Part shown: in pieces, positions 17,656 through 27,054 of the stretch
Layout: every line of letters begins with the position of its first letter
Numbering within the stretch: the stretch's first letter is position 1
NCBI RefSeq assembly: GCF_014201615.1
Contig: NZ_JACHEU010000001.1
Span: 1,011,631-1,075,630, forward strand
Length of the DNA: 64,000 nt
From: Aquamicrobium lusatiense
Lineage (GTDB): Bacteria; Pseudomonadota; Alphaproteobacteria; Rhizobiales; Rhizobiaceae
Direction of reading: 5' to 3'
Position numbers and translations under genes: made by a program
The notes under the pieces: model-generated
What the model saw: only the letters and a program-made list of their open reading frames with translations
What the model was told of the DNA's origin: nothing
Database searches by the model: none

Positions 17656-18078
17656 CTACTTGCGGGCCAGAAGGTCGCGGATTTCCGTCAGCAGCGCCAC
17701 ATCGGCGGGTGGCGGGGCCTCTTCGGCCGCTGCCGGCTGAGTTTCAAGGCGACGGCGCACATTGTTGACGGCCTTGACCATCAGGAAAATGATCCAGGCG
17801 AGGATCACGAAGTTGAGCAGCACGGTAATGAACGAACCGTAGGCGAACACCGCGCCCTGCTGCTTGGCTGCCTCGAGAGAGGTGGCTGTAATATTCGACG
17901 ACAACGGCAGGAAGTAGTTGTTGAAGTCGAGACCGCCGAAGATCGCACCGACGATCGGCATGATGATGTCGTTGACCAGCGAATCGACGATCTTGCCGAA
18001 GGCACCGCCGATGATCACACCGACGGCCAGATCCATCACATTGCCTCTGGAAATAAACTCCTGAAATTCCTTCAGCAT
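17656..18078 (-). CDS. mscL: Large-conductance mechanosensitive channel MscL
   Basis: Pentameric membrane channel that opens under osmotic downshock, 140 aa. N-terminal helix [35 protein letters not shown] is the family hallmark, followed by periplasmic loop, TM2 ([23 protein letters not shown]) and a C-terminal helix [12 protein letters not shown]. The ATG at 18078 follows GGAGAGGC. A much longer open frame in the same phase extends upstream to 20706, but that part is antisense to the sensor kinase. Single-gene unit ending at a shared terminator. Confidence 0.96.
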   Translation of the reverse strand: MLKEFQEFISRGNVMDLAVGVIIGGAFGKIVDSLVNDIIMPIVGAIFGGLDFNNYFLPLSSNITATSLEAAKQQGAVFAYGSFITVLLNFVILAWIIFLMVKAVNNVRRRLETQPAAAEEAPPPADVALLTEIRDLLARK

Positions 18079-18240
18079 TTGCCTCTCCAATATTTGCGGC
18101 TCAGGCCGCCTGTGTTGCAGCTTCGCTTGCCGGAAGCCCGTGGGACAATAGCAGAAACCATGGGTTGAAAAACCGGGAAATCGCAGGCAGTGCCTGCTCT
18201 CATACAGGCCTAAGGTTGCAGTGGACAGGTTTGGTTTGCT

Positions 18241-21200
18241 GTGATTGCCTTCAGAACCGGAAGCCATGGAAAGCGAGCCGTGCTGGGCTGGTTGATCGTC
18301 ATAGCTGCAATTCTTTATGTGACGATGCTGTTTGCCGTCGCAGCCTTCGGCGATCGTCATGCGGCAAGGCGCGGGCCGATAGCGTCCCGGCCGTATATCT
18401 ATTCGCTCAGCCTTGCGGTCTACTGCACGTCGTGGACGTTTTTCGGCTCGGTGGGACTGGCTTCTGAACGGGGGCTGGAGTTCCTCACCATCTATGCCGG
18501 GCCGATCCTCATCTTCATCTTCGGCTATCCGTTCCTGAAGCGCATCATCACGCTCAGCAAGGCGGAGAAGATCACCTCGATCGCCGATTTCCTTGCCGCC
18601 CGCTATGGCAAGAGCTTCGCGGTCGCCTCCATCGCCACCATCATCGCCACCGTCGGCGTCATTCCCTACATCGCACTGCAGCTGCGCTCCATCGCGGGCT
18701 CCATCGGGCTGATGGTGGCCTTCTATTCGCCCGACGTGATCTCCGACGCCTTCGTCTATCGTGACGTCGCCTTCGTCGTGGCCTTCCTGCTGGCGGTGTT
18801 CGCCGTGCTGTTCGGCACCCGCCATGCGGACGCGACCGAGCATCAGGACGGTCTGGTGCTGGCCATGGCGGTGGAATCGGTCATCAAGCTGGCCGCGTTC
18901 CTTGCCGTGGGCGTCGCCATCACGCTGTTCCTTCTGGAGCGCCACGGCAATCTCTTTGAATTCATGCATGCAAACGACATGGCGCAGGCCGCCATGGCCT
19001 ACGAGACCACGCCGGCGACATGGATCGTGATGACGCTGCTGGCTGCAGCCGCAATCATCATGCTGCCGCGACAATTCTACATGACCATCGTGGAGAACCG
19101 TTCCGACCAGGAGCTGAAGACCTCCGGCTGGCTGTTCCCGCTCTATCTGGTGCTCATCAACCTGTTCGTGGTGGTCATCGCCTTCGGGGGGCTGGCCGTG
19201 GTCGGCGAGGGCGCCAGCGCCGATCTTTATGTGCTGGCGGTGCCGCTCTTCCATGGCCAGAACACCATGGCCATGATCGCCTTCATTGGCGGGCTGTCGG
19301 CCGCGACCGCCATGGTGATCGTGGAAAGCGTCGCGCTTTCGATCATGATCTCCAATGATCTGGTGATCCCGCTGGTGCTGCGGCGTCTGCTGCGTTCGGC
19401 TTCCGGCGAGCGGGAGGACTGGTCGAAGGTCATCATCGTCATCCGCCGCGCGGCGATCTTCAGCATCCTGTTCATCTCGTTCCTCTATTATCTGGAGATG
19501 GCCGACAATGTGCGCCTCGTCGCCTTCGGCCTGATCTCCTTCGCCGCCGTCGCCCAGTTCGCGCCGGCCTTCGTCGGCGGCCTGATCTGGCGCGGCGCCA
19601 ATGCGCGGGGGGCGGTGCTGGGCATGATCGCCGGCATTCTGACCTGGGCCTACACGCTCTTCATCCCCTCCCTGTTCCCGGCCGACACTGCCTTTCTCGT
19701 GGAGGGGCCGCTGGGCATCGCGGCGCTGCGCCCGCAGTCGCTGTTCGGCACCAGCGGCGAGCCGCTGACCCATGGCGTGTTGTGGAGCCTCTCCATCAAT
19801 CTCGCTTTCTACATCCTGGGCTCGCTGTCGCGCGCCTCCTATCCGCGCGAGCGCATTCAGGCGGCGATCTTCGTGCCGCGCGAGACGGGGCCGATGCCGG
19901 GCCTCAGGCGCATGCGCACCAGCGTCACCATCAACGAGGTGAAGGACACCATAGCGCGCTATCTCGGGGTGGAGCGCACCGAACGGTCGTTCCAGTCGTT
20001 CGAGCAGCGCGAGGGGCGCAGCTTTCCCGGACATTCGCCCGCCACGGACGAGGCGCTGAGGTTCGGCGAGCAGCTTCTGGCGAGCGCCGTCGGCTCCTCT
20101 TCGGCGCGCCTCATCCTGTCCCTGCTGGTGCAGCGCCATGACCGTTCCGCAAAGCGCGCCTTCCGCCTGCTCGACGATGCCTCGGACGCGCTCCAGCAGA
20201 ACCGCGACCTGCTCCAGATCGCACTGGACCAGATGGAGCAGGGCATCACCGTCTTCGACAAGGATTTGCGGCTGACCTGCTGGAACCGGCAATACCGCCT
20301 GTTGTTCGATCTGCCGGACGAGATGGGGCAGGTGGGCATTTCGCTGACCCAGATCCTTGGTTTCCTGGGCGATCGCGGCGATATTTCGGGTGGCGAGGAA
20401 ATGGCCGCGCTTGACCGCCTGACCCGTTTTGGCGAACCGTGGCAACTGGAGCTGAGAACCAGCGGACGTATCCTCGAACTGCGCTCGAATCCCATGCCCG
20501 ATGGCGGCATCGTTGCCACTTATGCCGACATCACCCGGCGCATGCAGGCCGATCTCGCGCTGAAGCGGGTGAACGAGACCCTGGAGCAGCGGGTGGCGCG
20601 GCGCACGGCGGAACTCACGCAGGTCAACGAGGAACTGGCGCAGGCGCAGAAGATCGCCGAGGAGGCCAATCTCGGCAAGACGCGCTTCCTCGCCGCCGTT
20701 GGCCACGACATTCTCCAGCCGCTCAATGCCGCGCGGCTTTACTGCTCGTCGCTGATCGAGAAAGCGCCGGAAGGGCCATTGGGTGATGCCGCCGTCAACA
20801 TCGAATCCTCGCTGGAATCGGTGGAGACGATCCTCGGTGCCGTGCTCGACATATCACGCCTCGATGCCGGGGCCATGAAACCCGACGAGACCGTTTTCAG
20901 CCTCGACGGCCTGCTCCAGCAGATCGCCACCGATTTCCAGCCCATGGCCTCGGCCAAGGGGTTGCGCCTGCGCATCGTGCCTTCAAGGGTGCATGTGCGG
21001 ACCGACCGCAACCTGTTTCGCCGTCTGGTCCAGAATCTCGTGTCCAACGCGGTCAAGTACACACGGCGGGGCACTGTGCTCGTTGGTGCGCGCCGGCGTG
21101 GCGGGCTGATCGAGCTGCAGGTGATCGATACCGGCATCGGCATCGGTGGCGACAAGCTCAACACCGTGTTCCGCGAGTTCATGCGCCTCGACGAGGGGGT

Positions 21201-21768
21201 GAGGGAAGCGGACGGGCTGGGGCTCGGCCTCTCCATCGTCGACCGCATCGCGCGCGTTCTGCACCTTGAAATCCGCATCTTTTCGCTGCCGGGCAAAGGC
21301 ACGCGCTTTTCCGTGATTCTGCCTGTCGTCACGGGTGAGGCCGCCCGGCCGGTCCGATGCCAGACCCCGACGCAAAGGACTTTCTCGACGCTGGCTGGCC
21401 TGTCGATCCTCTGCATCGACAACGATCCCCGAATTCTCGACGGCATGCGCCTCCTGCTGGAAGGGTGGGGTTGCGAGGTCCGGGCCTTTTCGGGCCTGCG
21501 TGCCTTTATGAGCGCGCGCGGGCGTCTTTCGCCGCCGGACATCATTCTGGCCGACTATCATCTCGACGGCGAGAACGGGCTCGACGCCATCGATCGGCTG
21601 CGCGAAATCTATGGTCCCGAAACGCCGGCGGTTCTGGTGACGGCGGACCGCTCGACCGAGGTGCGCGGCGAGGCCGAAAGGCGCGGCGTCACCGTGATCA
21701 ACAAGCCGGTGAAGCCGGCTGCCCTGCGCACCATGCTGTCGCGGGTGCGGCCGCTGGCGGTGGAGTGA
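18241..21768 (+). CDS. Hybrid sensor kinase with SSS-transporter domain (MxtR/CrbS type)
   Basis: A 1175-aa membrane sensor. Residues 1 to about 540 form a sodium:solute symporter-like domain with roughly 13 membrane segments ([35 protein letters not shown]). A PAS region follows ([22 protein letters not shown]), then a coiled linker, a histidine kinase core with H-box around H822 ([12 protein letters not shown]), N-box [21 protein letters not shown], and a C-terminal receiver with D1105 ([11 protein letters not shown]). The GTG start has no clear ribosome site, so the first codons are uncertain. The LuxR-type regulator lies convergent just downstream. Homologues control acetate and carbon use. 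Confidence 0.87.
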   Translation: MIAFRTGSHGKRAVLGWLIVIAAILYVTMLFAVAAFGDRHAARRGPIASRPYIYSLSLAVYCTSWTFFGSVGLASERGLEFLTIYAGPILIFIFGYPFLKRIITLSKAEKITSIADFLAARYGKSFAVASIATIIATVGVIPYIALQLRSIAGSIGLMVAFYSPDVISDAFVYRDVAFVVAFLLAVFAVLFGTRHADATEHQDGLVLAMAVESVIKLAAFLAVGVAITLFLLERHGNLFEFMHANDMAQAAMAYETTPATWIVMTLLAAAAIIMLPRQFYMTIVENRSDQELKTSGWLFPLYLVLINLFVVVIAFGGLAVVGEGASADLYVLAVPLFHGQNTMAMIAFIGGLSAATAMVIVESVALSIMISNDLVIPLVLRRLLRSASGEREDWSKVIIVIRRAAIFSILFISFLYYLEMADNVRLVAFGLISFAAVAQFAPAFVGGLIWRGANARGAVLGMIAGILTWAYTLFIPSLFPADTAFLVEGPLGIAALRPQSLFGTSGEPLTHGVLWSLSINLAFYILGSLSRASYPRERIQAAIFVPRETGPMPGLRRMRTSVTINEVKDTIARYLGVERTERSFQSFEQREGRSFPGHSPATDEALRFGEQLLASAVGSSSARLILSLLVQRHDRSAKRAFRLLDDASDALQQNRDLLQIALDQMEQGITVFDKDLRLTCWNRQYRLLFDLPDEMGQVGISLTQILGFLGDRGDISGGEEMAALDRLTRFGEPWQLELRTSGRILELRSNPMPDGGIVATYADITRRMQADLALKRVNETLEQRVARRTAELTQVNEELAQAQKIAEEANLGKTRFLAAVGHDILQPLNAARLYCSSLIEKAPEGPLGDAAVNIESSLESVETILGAVLDISRLDAGAMKPDETVFSLDGLLQQIATDFQPMASAKGLRLRIVPSRVHVRTDRNLFRRLVQNLVSNAVKYTRRGTVLVGARRRGGLIELQVIDTGIGIGGDKLNTVFREFMRLDEGVREADGLGLGLSIVDRIARVLHLEIRIFSLPGKGTRFSVILPVVTGEAARPVRCQTPTQRTFSTLAGLSILCIDNDPRILDGMRLLLEGWGCEVRAFSGLRAFMSARGRLSPPDIILADYHLDGENGLDAIDRLREIYGPETPAVLVTADRSTEVRGEAERRGVTVINKPVKPAALRTMLSRVRPLAVE

Positions 21769-21794
21769 AGCAGGACGCCGTCTGCGGGGATGCT

Positions 21795-22451
21795 TTAGGC
21801 AGCGGCGATGGAATCGGTGCCGATCTTGGCGAGCTGGATGACGGCCTGCGTGCGGCTGTCGACGCTGAGCTTCTGGAGAATGGCCGAGACATGCGCCTTC
21901 ACGGTGGCTTCCGAGACGCCCAGCTCATAGGCGATCTGCTTGTTGAGCAGGCCTTCGCCCAGCATGCTGAGAACGCGCGTCTGCTGTGGTGTCAGGGTCT
22001 GGAGCCGGCGGATCAGGTTGGAGATCTCCGGGTCGCGCTCCTCGCCGAGATCCATTTCCGCGGGCGCGGCGATGCCGCCATCCAGCACGGTGCGCACCGC
22101 ACTGCGGATGTCGTCCATGCTCGCCGATTTGGAGATGAAGCCGGACGCGCCAAGCTCCAGCGCGCGCCGGATGGTGACGGGGTCGTCATGGGCGGAAACC
22201 ACCACGATCGGCAAGGAAGGCTGGATGCCATGCAGCGAGATCAGCCCGGAAAGGCCGCTGGCGCCGGGCATTGCGAGGTCGAGCAGCAACAGGTCGATGT
22301 CGCCCTCGCCAAGCAGCGCCGTCTTGGCGCTCTCGAAGTCGCCGGCCTCCACAATGCAGGGCGCGTCGCCTATTCCGGCGATCGCCTCTCTCAGGGCGCC
22401 GCGAAACAAAGGGTGATCGTCAGCGATGACGAAAGTGTAGCCTGACGGCAA
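21795..22451 (-). CDS. LuxR/NarL-type response regulator (ErdR/CrbR-like)
   Basis: A 218-aa response regulator. The receiver domain has D11-D12, phosphoacceptor D58 (LLLLDLAMPG), and K at LGASGFISKSASM. The C-terminal LuxR helix-turn-helix reads LTPQQTRVLSMLGEGLLNKQIAYELGVSEATVKAHVSAILQKL. The start is a TTG at 22451 with a strong GGAGGA six bases before it. It ends 26 bp from the end of the SSS-type hybrid kinase, which is its probable partner. In Pseudomonas and Vibrio this pairing controls acetyl-CoA synthetase; the target genes here are not visible. Confidence 0.88.
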   Translation of the reverse strand: MPSGYTFVIADDHPLFRGALREAIAGIGDAPCIVEAGDFESAKTALLGEGDIDLLLLDLAMPGASGLSGLISLHGIQPSLPIVVVSAHDDPVTIRRALELGASGFISKSASMDDIRSAVRTVLDGGIAAPAEMDLGEERDPEISNLIRRLQTLTPQQTRVLSMLGEGLLNKQIAYELGVSEATVKAHVSAILQKLSVDSRTQAVIQLAKIGTDSIAAA

Positions 22452-22598
22452 TGGCGTCCTCCCCGCTCCCGATACTGTAGGAAATTGACGGGAACAGTCG
22501 ACAAACTATGCGCCCATGGCCGCGCTGTTCAAGTGCAAACTGTATATTCTTTCAGAACTTGCCGCCGGGCGGATCAATTTTGCCGAACGGAGCACCGC

Positions 22599-23033
22599 TC
22601 AGGTGCGATCGGGACCCGGTCCCGCAGGCGGCGGATCCTCCTTTTCAATATCCCTGACGATGCCCATGAACGACCGGAAGAAGCGCTCCATATAGCCCAT
22701 GGTCTTGTTGAATTCTTCTTCCGACGGCAGGCTGGATTCGAGGCGTGAGGTGAGCGAGTTCTCGAGTTTGGCGACACGCTCCTCCAGCGCCTTCACCTGA
22801 CCCTGCATCCGGTCCATTTCATCCTGAACCACGCTGCGTTCGTCCGCGGCCATGCGGCAGACAAGCTGGCCGGACTGTTCGCGGCAGGTCGACATCGCGC
22901 CGGTGACCGTATCCATGCGCACATAGCCATCGCCGGTCTTTTCCAGCCGGTAGCGCTCGGCATCGCCCTCCGCCGAGGCGGGCGCGCAAAGCAGGCCGAA
23001 GAGGGGCAGGGAAATCAGGATGCGGCCACGCAT
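22599..23033 (-). CDS. Small secreted coiled-coil protein of unknown function
   Basis: A 144-aa protein I do not assign to a named family. The ATG at 23033 follows GGAGTTTCCTC and begins a signal peptide (MRGRILISLPLFGLLCAPASA). The mature part has RYRLEKTGDGYVRMDTVTGAMSTC and two cysteines (STCREQSGQLVC), then a heptad-like coiled coil (DRMQGQVKALEERVAKLENSL) and a Pro-rich acidic tail. Similar small periplasmic proteins occur widely in Hyphomicrobiales. It is monocistronic. Confidence 0.75.
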   Translation of the reverse strand: MRGRILISLPLFGLLCAPASAEGDAERYRLEKTGDGYVRMDTVTGAMSTCREQSGQLVCRMAADERSVVQDEMDRMQGQVKALEERVAKLENSLTSRLESSLPSEEEFNKTMGYMERFFRSFMGIVRDIEKEDPPPAGPGPDRT

Positions 23034-23173
23034 GAGGAAACTCCTTCCGGCCGGAACAGTGCAAGTCTTCAGGCCTACAACGCCGGTCCCGGCATAAGGT
23101 TCACCATGCCCGAAACGGGGATGGACGCACAGGCGCACTTTCCACCGCGCAAGCTTGGCGCTATAGCCCGCTC

Positions 23174-23524
23174 ATGTCGAGCTTCATCTACAAGATCGTT
23201 CCGCAGAGCCTGTGGCGCGAGGCTGAGCGTACCGGAACCTTCACCGGCGCGCCGGTGGATATTGCCGACGGCTATATCCATTTTTCCACGGCCGCGCAGG
23301 TGCGCGAGACGGCCTCGAAGCACTTCGCCGGGCAGGACGACCTGCTGCTGGTGGCAGTGCATGGCGTGGCGCTCGGGGATGCCCTGCGCTGGGAACCCTC
23401 GCGCGGCGGTGCTCTTTTCCCGCATCTTTACACAGCCCTTCCCGTCGGTGCGGCATTGTGGGTCCGTCCGCTGCCGCTGGCTCCGGACGGGCAACACCTC
23501 TTTCCCGAACTGGAGACGGCATGA
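23174..23524 (+). CDS. DUF952 family protein
   Basis: A 116-aa cytoplasmic protein with the DUF952 pattern: IYKIVPQSLWREAERTGTFTGAPVDIADGYIHFSTAAQVRETA is its N-terminal half (seen in parts), followed by RWEPSRGGALFPHLY and PLPVGAALWVRPLPL. Its stop overlaps the pyrD start by 4 bp (ATGA), a pairing I recall as common in alphaproteobacteria. The fold resembles ADP-ribosyl-type domains, but no reaction is established. Confidence 0.87.
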   Translation: MSSFIYKIVPQSLWREAERTGTFTGAPVDIADGYIHFSTAAQVRETASKHFAGQDDLLLVAVHGVALGDALRWEPSRGGALFPHLYTALPVGAALWVRPLPLAPDGQHLFPELETA

Positions 23525-24597
23525 GCCTGACGGATGCGATCGGCAGGAAGCTGCTGTTCTCCCTCGATCCGGAAACCGCGCATGGCGTTTCCATCACAGC
23601 CCTGCGCTGCGGGCTGCCGGTCGGGTGCAAGTCGCGGCATGACGAGCGCCTGCGGGTCAGGCTGTGCGGGCTGGACTTTCCCAATCCGCTGGGCATGGCT
23701 GCCGGTTACGACAAGAACGCCGAGGTTCCGGATGCGCTGCTTGGCCTTGGCTTCGGCTTTGCCGAGGTCGGCACCGTCACCCCGCTGGCACAGCCCGGCA
23801 ATCCGCGCCCGCGCATCTTTCGCCTGACGGCGGACGATGCCGTGATCAACCGGCTGGGCTTCAACAATGAAGGCCATGACGCGGCGCTGCGCCGGCTGGA
23901 AGCCCGCAAGGCGCGCGCCGGTATCGTCGGCGTCAACATCGGCGCCAACAAGGACAGCGCCGACCGCATCGCCGATTACGAGCTCGGCGTGAAGCGCTTC
24001 GCGCCGCTGGCATCCTATCTCACCGCCAATATTTCCTCGCCCAACACGCCGGGCCTGCGCAACATGCAGGCGCGCGAGCAGCTTGCAGAACTGCTTTCGC
24101 GGGTGATGGCCGCGCGCGAGGCTGCTGCTGCACGACCTCCGGTCTTTCTCAAGATCGCGCCCGATCTGGTCGAGGCGGAACTGGAGGACATCGCCGCCGA
24201 GGTTCTGGCGAGCGGCATCGACGGGGTGATCGTCTCCAACACCACCATTTCGCGCCCGCCCCTGAAAAGCGGCGCGGTGGCCGCGGAAACCGGCGGCCTG
24301 TCGGGCAAGGTGCTGTTCGGGCGCTCGACCACCGTGCTGGCCAGGATGCGCCGGCTGCTCGGGCCGGAAATCGCCATCGTCGGCGTCGGCGGCGTGGATT
24401 CGGCTGAGACGGCGCTGGAAAAAATCCGCGCCGGTGCCGATCTCGTCCAGCTCTATACGGGCATGATCTTTGCCGGCCCTTCGCTGCCGGGCCGTGTCGT
24501 ATCCGGCATGAGCGCCGCGCTTGAGCGCGAGGGCGTTGGCTCTGTGCGCGACCTTCGTGACAGCGCGCTTGACCAATGGGCCGCGAAGCCCCTGTGA
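23521..24597 (+). CDS. pyrD: Dihydroorotate dehydrogenase (quinone), class 2
   Basis: Membrane-associated flavoenzyme of pyrimidine synthesis that oxidises dihydroorotate to orotate with quinone, 358 aa. The N-terminal helices (LLFSLDPETAHGVSITAL) are the class 2 membrane-binding part. The barrel has NPLGMAAGYDKNAEVPDALLGLGF (in parts), the catalytic serine loop NISSPNTPGLR (170-180), KIAPDL, SNTT and the FMN phosphate site GVGGV and YTGMIF. I chose the ATG at 23521 over upstream frame because it begins the class 2 N-terminus and overlaps the DUF952 stop. Confidence 0.95.
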   Translation: MSLTDAIGRKLLFSLDPETAHGVSITALRCGLPVGCKSRHDERLRVRLCGLDFPNPLGMAAGYDKNAEVPDALLGLGFGFAEVGTVTPLAQPGNPRPRIFRLTADDAVINRLGFNNEGHDAALRRLEARKARAGIVGVNIGANKDSADRIADYELGVKRFAPLASYLTANISSPNTPGLRNMQAREQLAELLSRVMAAREAAAARPPVFLKIAPDLVEAELEDIAAEVLASGIDGVIVSNTTISRPPLKSGAVAAETGGLSGKVLFGRSTTVLARMRRLLGPEIAIVGVGGVDSAETALEKIRAGADLVQLYTGMIFAGPSLPGRVVSGMSAALEREGVGSVRDLRDSALDQWAAKPL

Positions 24598-24637
24598 AGC
24601 GACGGCTTGCTCCGGAATTGCCCTGACCGTCAGTCCG

Positions 24638-26014
24638 TCAGCCGCCCGAGGCGAATGTCGCGCGCTCGCGCCGGGGCAGCATGGCAAGCAGCCCCAGCCC
24701 CCGCATCAGCAGGAACAGATGCAAGGCGATCCACAGACCGTGATTGCCGAAAACGGGAGTCAGCGCGACCATGGCAAGGGCGAATGCCGCGAGGGACAGC
24801 AGCATCGTGTTGCGCATGTCGGAGGACCACGTCGCCCCAATGAACACGCCGTCGAGTTCAAAAGCCAGCACGGCGCTCATGGCCGTGAAGGCCGCCCATG
24901 GCAGGAAGATACTGGCGACTTCGCGCACATCCTCGGCCGTGGTGAGCAGGGCGACCAGATCGTTTCCCCAGATGTAAAGGGCTGCGGTGGCAACGCCGGC
25001 GAGCACGAAGCCCCATATGGCGCACAGCTTTACCGCAAGGCGGAACGCGTTGCGGTCGCGTGCGCCCACGGCACGGCCGGTGAGTTGTTCGGCGGCGGTG
25101 GCGAAGCCGTCCAGAAAGAAGGAGGTGGTGAGGAAGAAATTCATCAGCACGGCATTTGCGGCCAGCGTCACCGTACCGAACTGGGCGCCCTGGCGGGCAA
25201 ACAGCGCAAAGGTCGCCAGAAGCGCGAAGGAGCGGATCATGATGTCGCGGTTGAGCGACAGCATGCGGGTGATGGCGGCAATGTCGGCGATCCGCGAAAG
25301 GCTGATGCGGTCCTGCCTGCGAAACCGCGTGAGCACGATCGCCATCCCGGCCAGCACGGCGGTCAGCTCGCCGCCGACCGTGCCCCAGGCGATGCCGGCA
25401 ACGTTCCAGCCGAGATACAACCCCAGCACCAGTGAGAAGATAACGTGGGTGCCGTTGAGCAGGATTTGCAGGCCAAGCGCGGTCCTGCCCTCGCCGCGTC
25501 CCAGAAGATAACCCAGCACGGCATAGTTGATGAGGGCGAAGGGCGCGCCCACGAGACGGATGCGCACATAAGTTTCGAGCGCGGAACTGACTTCCGGCTC
25601 GGCATCGAGAAACCGGATGCCGCCGGCCGCGATGAGCGGCGCCAGAACGGTGATGGCGAGACCGATCATCACCGCGATGAAGAAGGCGCGCCAGAACACG
25701 GCCTGCTCTTCGCCCCGGTCCGCGGCGCCGAAGGCCTGCGCAACGAGGCCGGTCGTGCCGGAGCGCAAAAAATTCATCGTGGTGAAAACCACATCAATGA
25801 CCAGCGCACCGGCGGCCAGACCGCCAAGCAGCGCCGCATTGCCATACTGGCCGATGATCGCCGTATCGGTGAGACCGAGCAACGGCGTCGTCATGTAGGC
25901 CAGCGTCATCGGCACAGCGATGGCGAGCACCGTGCGGTTGGACACGATGAAGGTCTCGGCCGGGAGCGTTTGGGCCGGGACGGCCTGCGCCGGCGGGGGT
26001 GGCTTCGTGTTCAC
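24638..26014 (-). CDS. MATE-family efflux transporter (DinF-like)
   Basis: Inner-membrane exporter of 458 aa with about 12 membrane segments in two halves. DinF-type features are TLAYMTTPLLGLTDTAIIGQYGN, FLRSGTTGLVAQAFGA and, in the second half, FALFARQGAQFGTVTLAANAVLMNFF and DGFATAAEQLTGRAVG. The start is a GTG at 26014 with a distant GGAG. Substrate (drug, metabolite or none of these) is unknown. It converges on pyrD and is not in an operon. Confidence 0.88.
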   Translation of the reverse strand: MNTKPPPPAQAVPAQTLPAETFIVSNRTVLAIAVPMTLAYMTTPLLGLTDTAIIGQYGNAALLGGLAAGALVIDVVFTTMNFLRSGTTGLVAQAFGAADRGEEQAVFWRAFFIAVMIGLAITVLAPLIAAGGIRFLDAEPEVSSALETYVRIRLVGAPFALINYAVLGYLLGRGEGRTALGLQILLNGTHVIFSLVLGLYLGWNVAGIAWGTVGGELTAVLAGMAIVLTRFRRQDRISLSRIADIAAITRMLSLNRDIMIRSFALLATFALFARQGAQFGTVTLAANAVLMNFFLTTSFFLDGFATAAEQLTGRAVGARDRNAFRLAVKLCAIWGFVLAGVATAALYIWGNDLVALLTTAEDVREVASIFLPWAAFTAMSAVLAFELDGVFIGATWSSDMRNTMLLSLAAFALAMVALTPVFGNHGLWIALHLFLLMRGLGLLAMLPRRERATFASGG

Positions 26015-26042
26015 AGCCGGCTAGACTCCGCCCGCGCCGTTG

Positions 26043-26306
26043 CTATTTGCGGTAATTGGCGATCCGGATCAGCAGGAAGGCCGGAATCACGATCGCCGCT
26101 CCCAGCAACACATAGCCGAGCACGCGATCGATGGCGCGGAAGCCGAGGTTCCAGATGTCGAGGAAGAAGTTGCGGATGCCCATGACGATGTCATAGGGCG
26201 ACCAGCCAAAGGCGCTCATCACCAGACCGACGAGGAAGGAGACGACGAGCAGCTTGAGAAGGACGCGCATCGGCGAATCGCCGAGAAAGCGGGCAAGGGC
26301 GGACAC
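26043..26306 (-). CDS. Small integral membrane protein (DUF6460-like)
   Basis: An 87-aa membrane protein with two hydrophobic helices (RVLLKLLVVSFLVGLVMSAFG and VLGYVLLGAAIVIPAFLLIRI). The GTG at 26306 is preferred because GGAG lies seven bases upstream and the protein then begins SALARFLGDSPMRVL, the form I recall in Hyphomicrobiales; a longer frame upstream is rich in Arg and looks non-coding. Family name is from memory and less certain than the topology. Function unknown. Confidence 0.68.
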   Translation of the reverse strand: MSALARFLGDSPMRVLLKLLVVSFLVGLVMSAFGWSPYDIVMGIRNFFLDIWNLGFRAIDRVLGYVLLGAAIVIPAFLLIRIANYRK

Positions 26307-26460
26307 GACATTCTCCTTCCGATCCGTTCGTTTCTGAAATAGGCAACGGACGGCGAGGCTGCAAGCAAAACCATGCCGGGGTTTTACCCTCAATGAAGGC
26401 AGGCAGGGCAAACGCTTTGTGATTGCGGGGCGAGCCCCGCGCATGCTAACGAAGCGCTGC

Positions 26461-26534
26461 GCGGGTATGATGTAATGGTAGCCTGTCAGCTTCCCAAGCT
26501 GAACGCGCGGGTTCGATTCCCGCTACCCGCTCCA
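26461..26534 (+). tRNA. tRNA-Gly (anticodon CCC)
   Basis: A 74-nt cloverleaf. Acceptor arms GCGGGTA (26461-26467) and TACCCGC (26524-26530), discriminator T and encoded CCA at 26532-26534. D-arm contains GATGTAATGGTA, the anticodon arm is TCAGC-TTCCCAA-GCTGA giving CCC, and the T-loop is GTTCGATTC. It reads GGG codons. Confidence 0.96.
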
Positions 26535-26554
26535 GGCTCCCGGTTTTTCTGATC

Positions 26555-26875
26555 TCAGTATTGCCCGCGATAGTAGCGATCGTCGCATTCGGCGACATAG
26601 ACGCGTCCGTCAGGCGCCTGATAACGGCACATCTGGCGATCGCCCGGCTGCGGGCCGCCCGAGGTCGCCACAACCGCACCCAGAAGCGCACCGGCGCCGG
26701 CGCCGATCAGCGTGCTCTTGGTGTCGCGGCCGATGGCCTGGCCGACAAGCGCGCCACCCGCGCCGCCGAGTGCCGCGCCCGTGGTTGCGCGCTGCTGCTG
26801 CGGCGTCTGCGAGCAACCGGCAAGGCCGATCGTCAGCGCCACGGCACCCATGGCCGCGAATTTCATGATGTTCAT
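26555..26875 (-). CDS. Glycine-zipper outer-membrane lipoprotein
   Basis: A 106-aa lipoprotein. The ATG at 26875 is nine bases from AAGGAG; the in-frame ATG at 26884 is too close to it. A signal (MNIMKFAAMGAVALTIG) leads to lipobox LAGC. The mature part is a glycine zipper, GAALGGAGGALVGQAIG and LIGAGAGALLGAVVA, followed by CRYQAPDGRVYVAECDDRYYRGQY. It resembles the 17-kDa surface antigen and related 2TM zipper proteins thought to sit in or near the outer membrane. No operon partner. Confidence 0.83.
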   Translation of the reverse strand: MNIMKFAAMGAVALTIGLAGCSQTPQQQRATTGAALGGAGGALVGQAIGRDTKSTLIGAGAGALLGAVVATSGGPQPGDRQMCRYQAPDGRVYVAECDDRYYRGQY

Positions 26876-26995
26876 GTTTTCCATCTCCTTGTCTGCCAAG
26901 CCGTGACTTAGAATGCATATCCAAGATGAACGCAACCTGACCATGGCGGGTTCCGTTTCGTCGATTTTTCTCCGCGCATGGATGGTACAGAACGG

Positions 26996-27026
26996 AAAAC
27001 GGCACCCGCGCGATGCGCGAGTGCCG
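26996..27026 (-). terminator. Terminator of the siderophore receptor gene
   Basis: On the minus strand a stem CGGCACTCGCGC / GCGCGGGTGCCG is followed by TTTT (26999-26996). It lies 28 bp beyond the stop of the receptor gene. Confidence 0.85.
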
Positions 27027-27054
27027 TCCTCCGGAATTCTGAAACAGCATTCGG

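Noticed and set aside
18079..20706. Long minus-strand extension of the mscL frame (total 1016 aa)
   Set aside because: Only the last 140 residues are real MscL; the rest is antisense to the sensor kinase. The mscL ATG has its own ribosome site.
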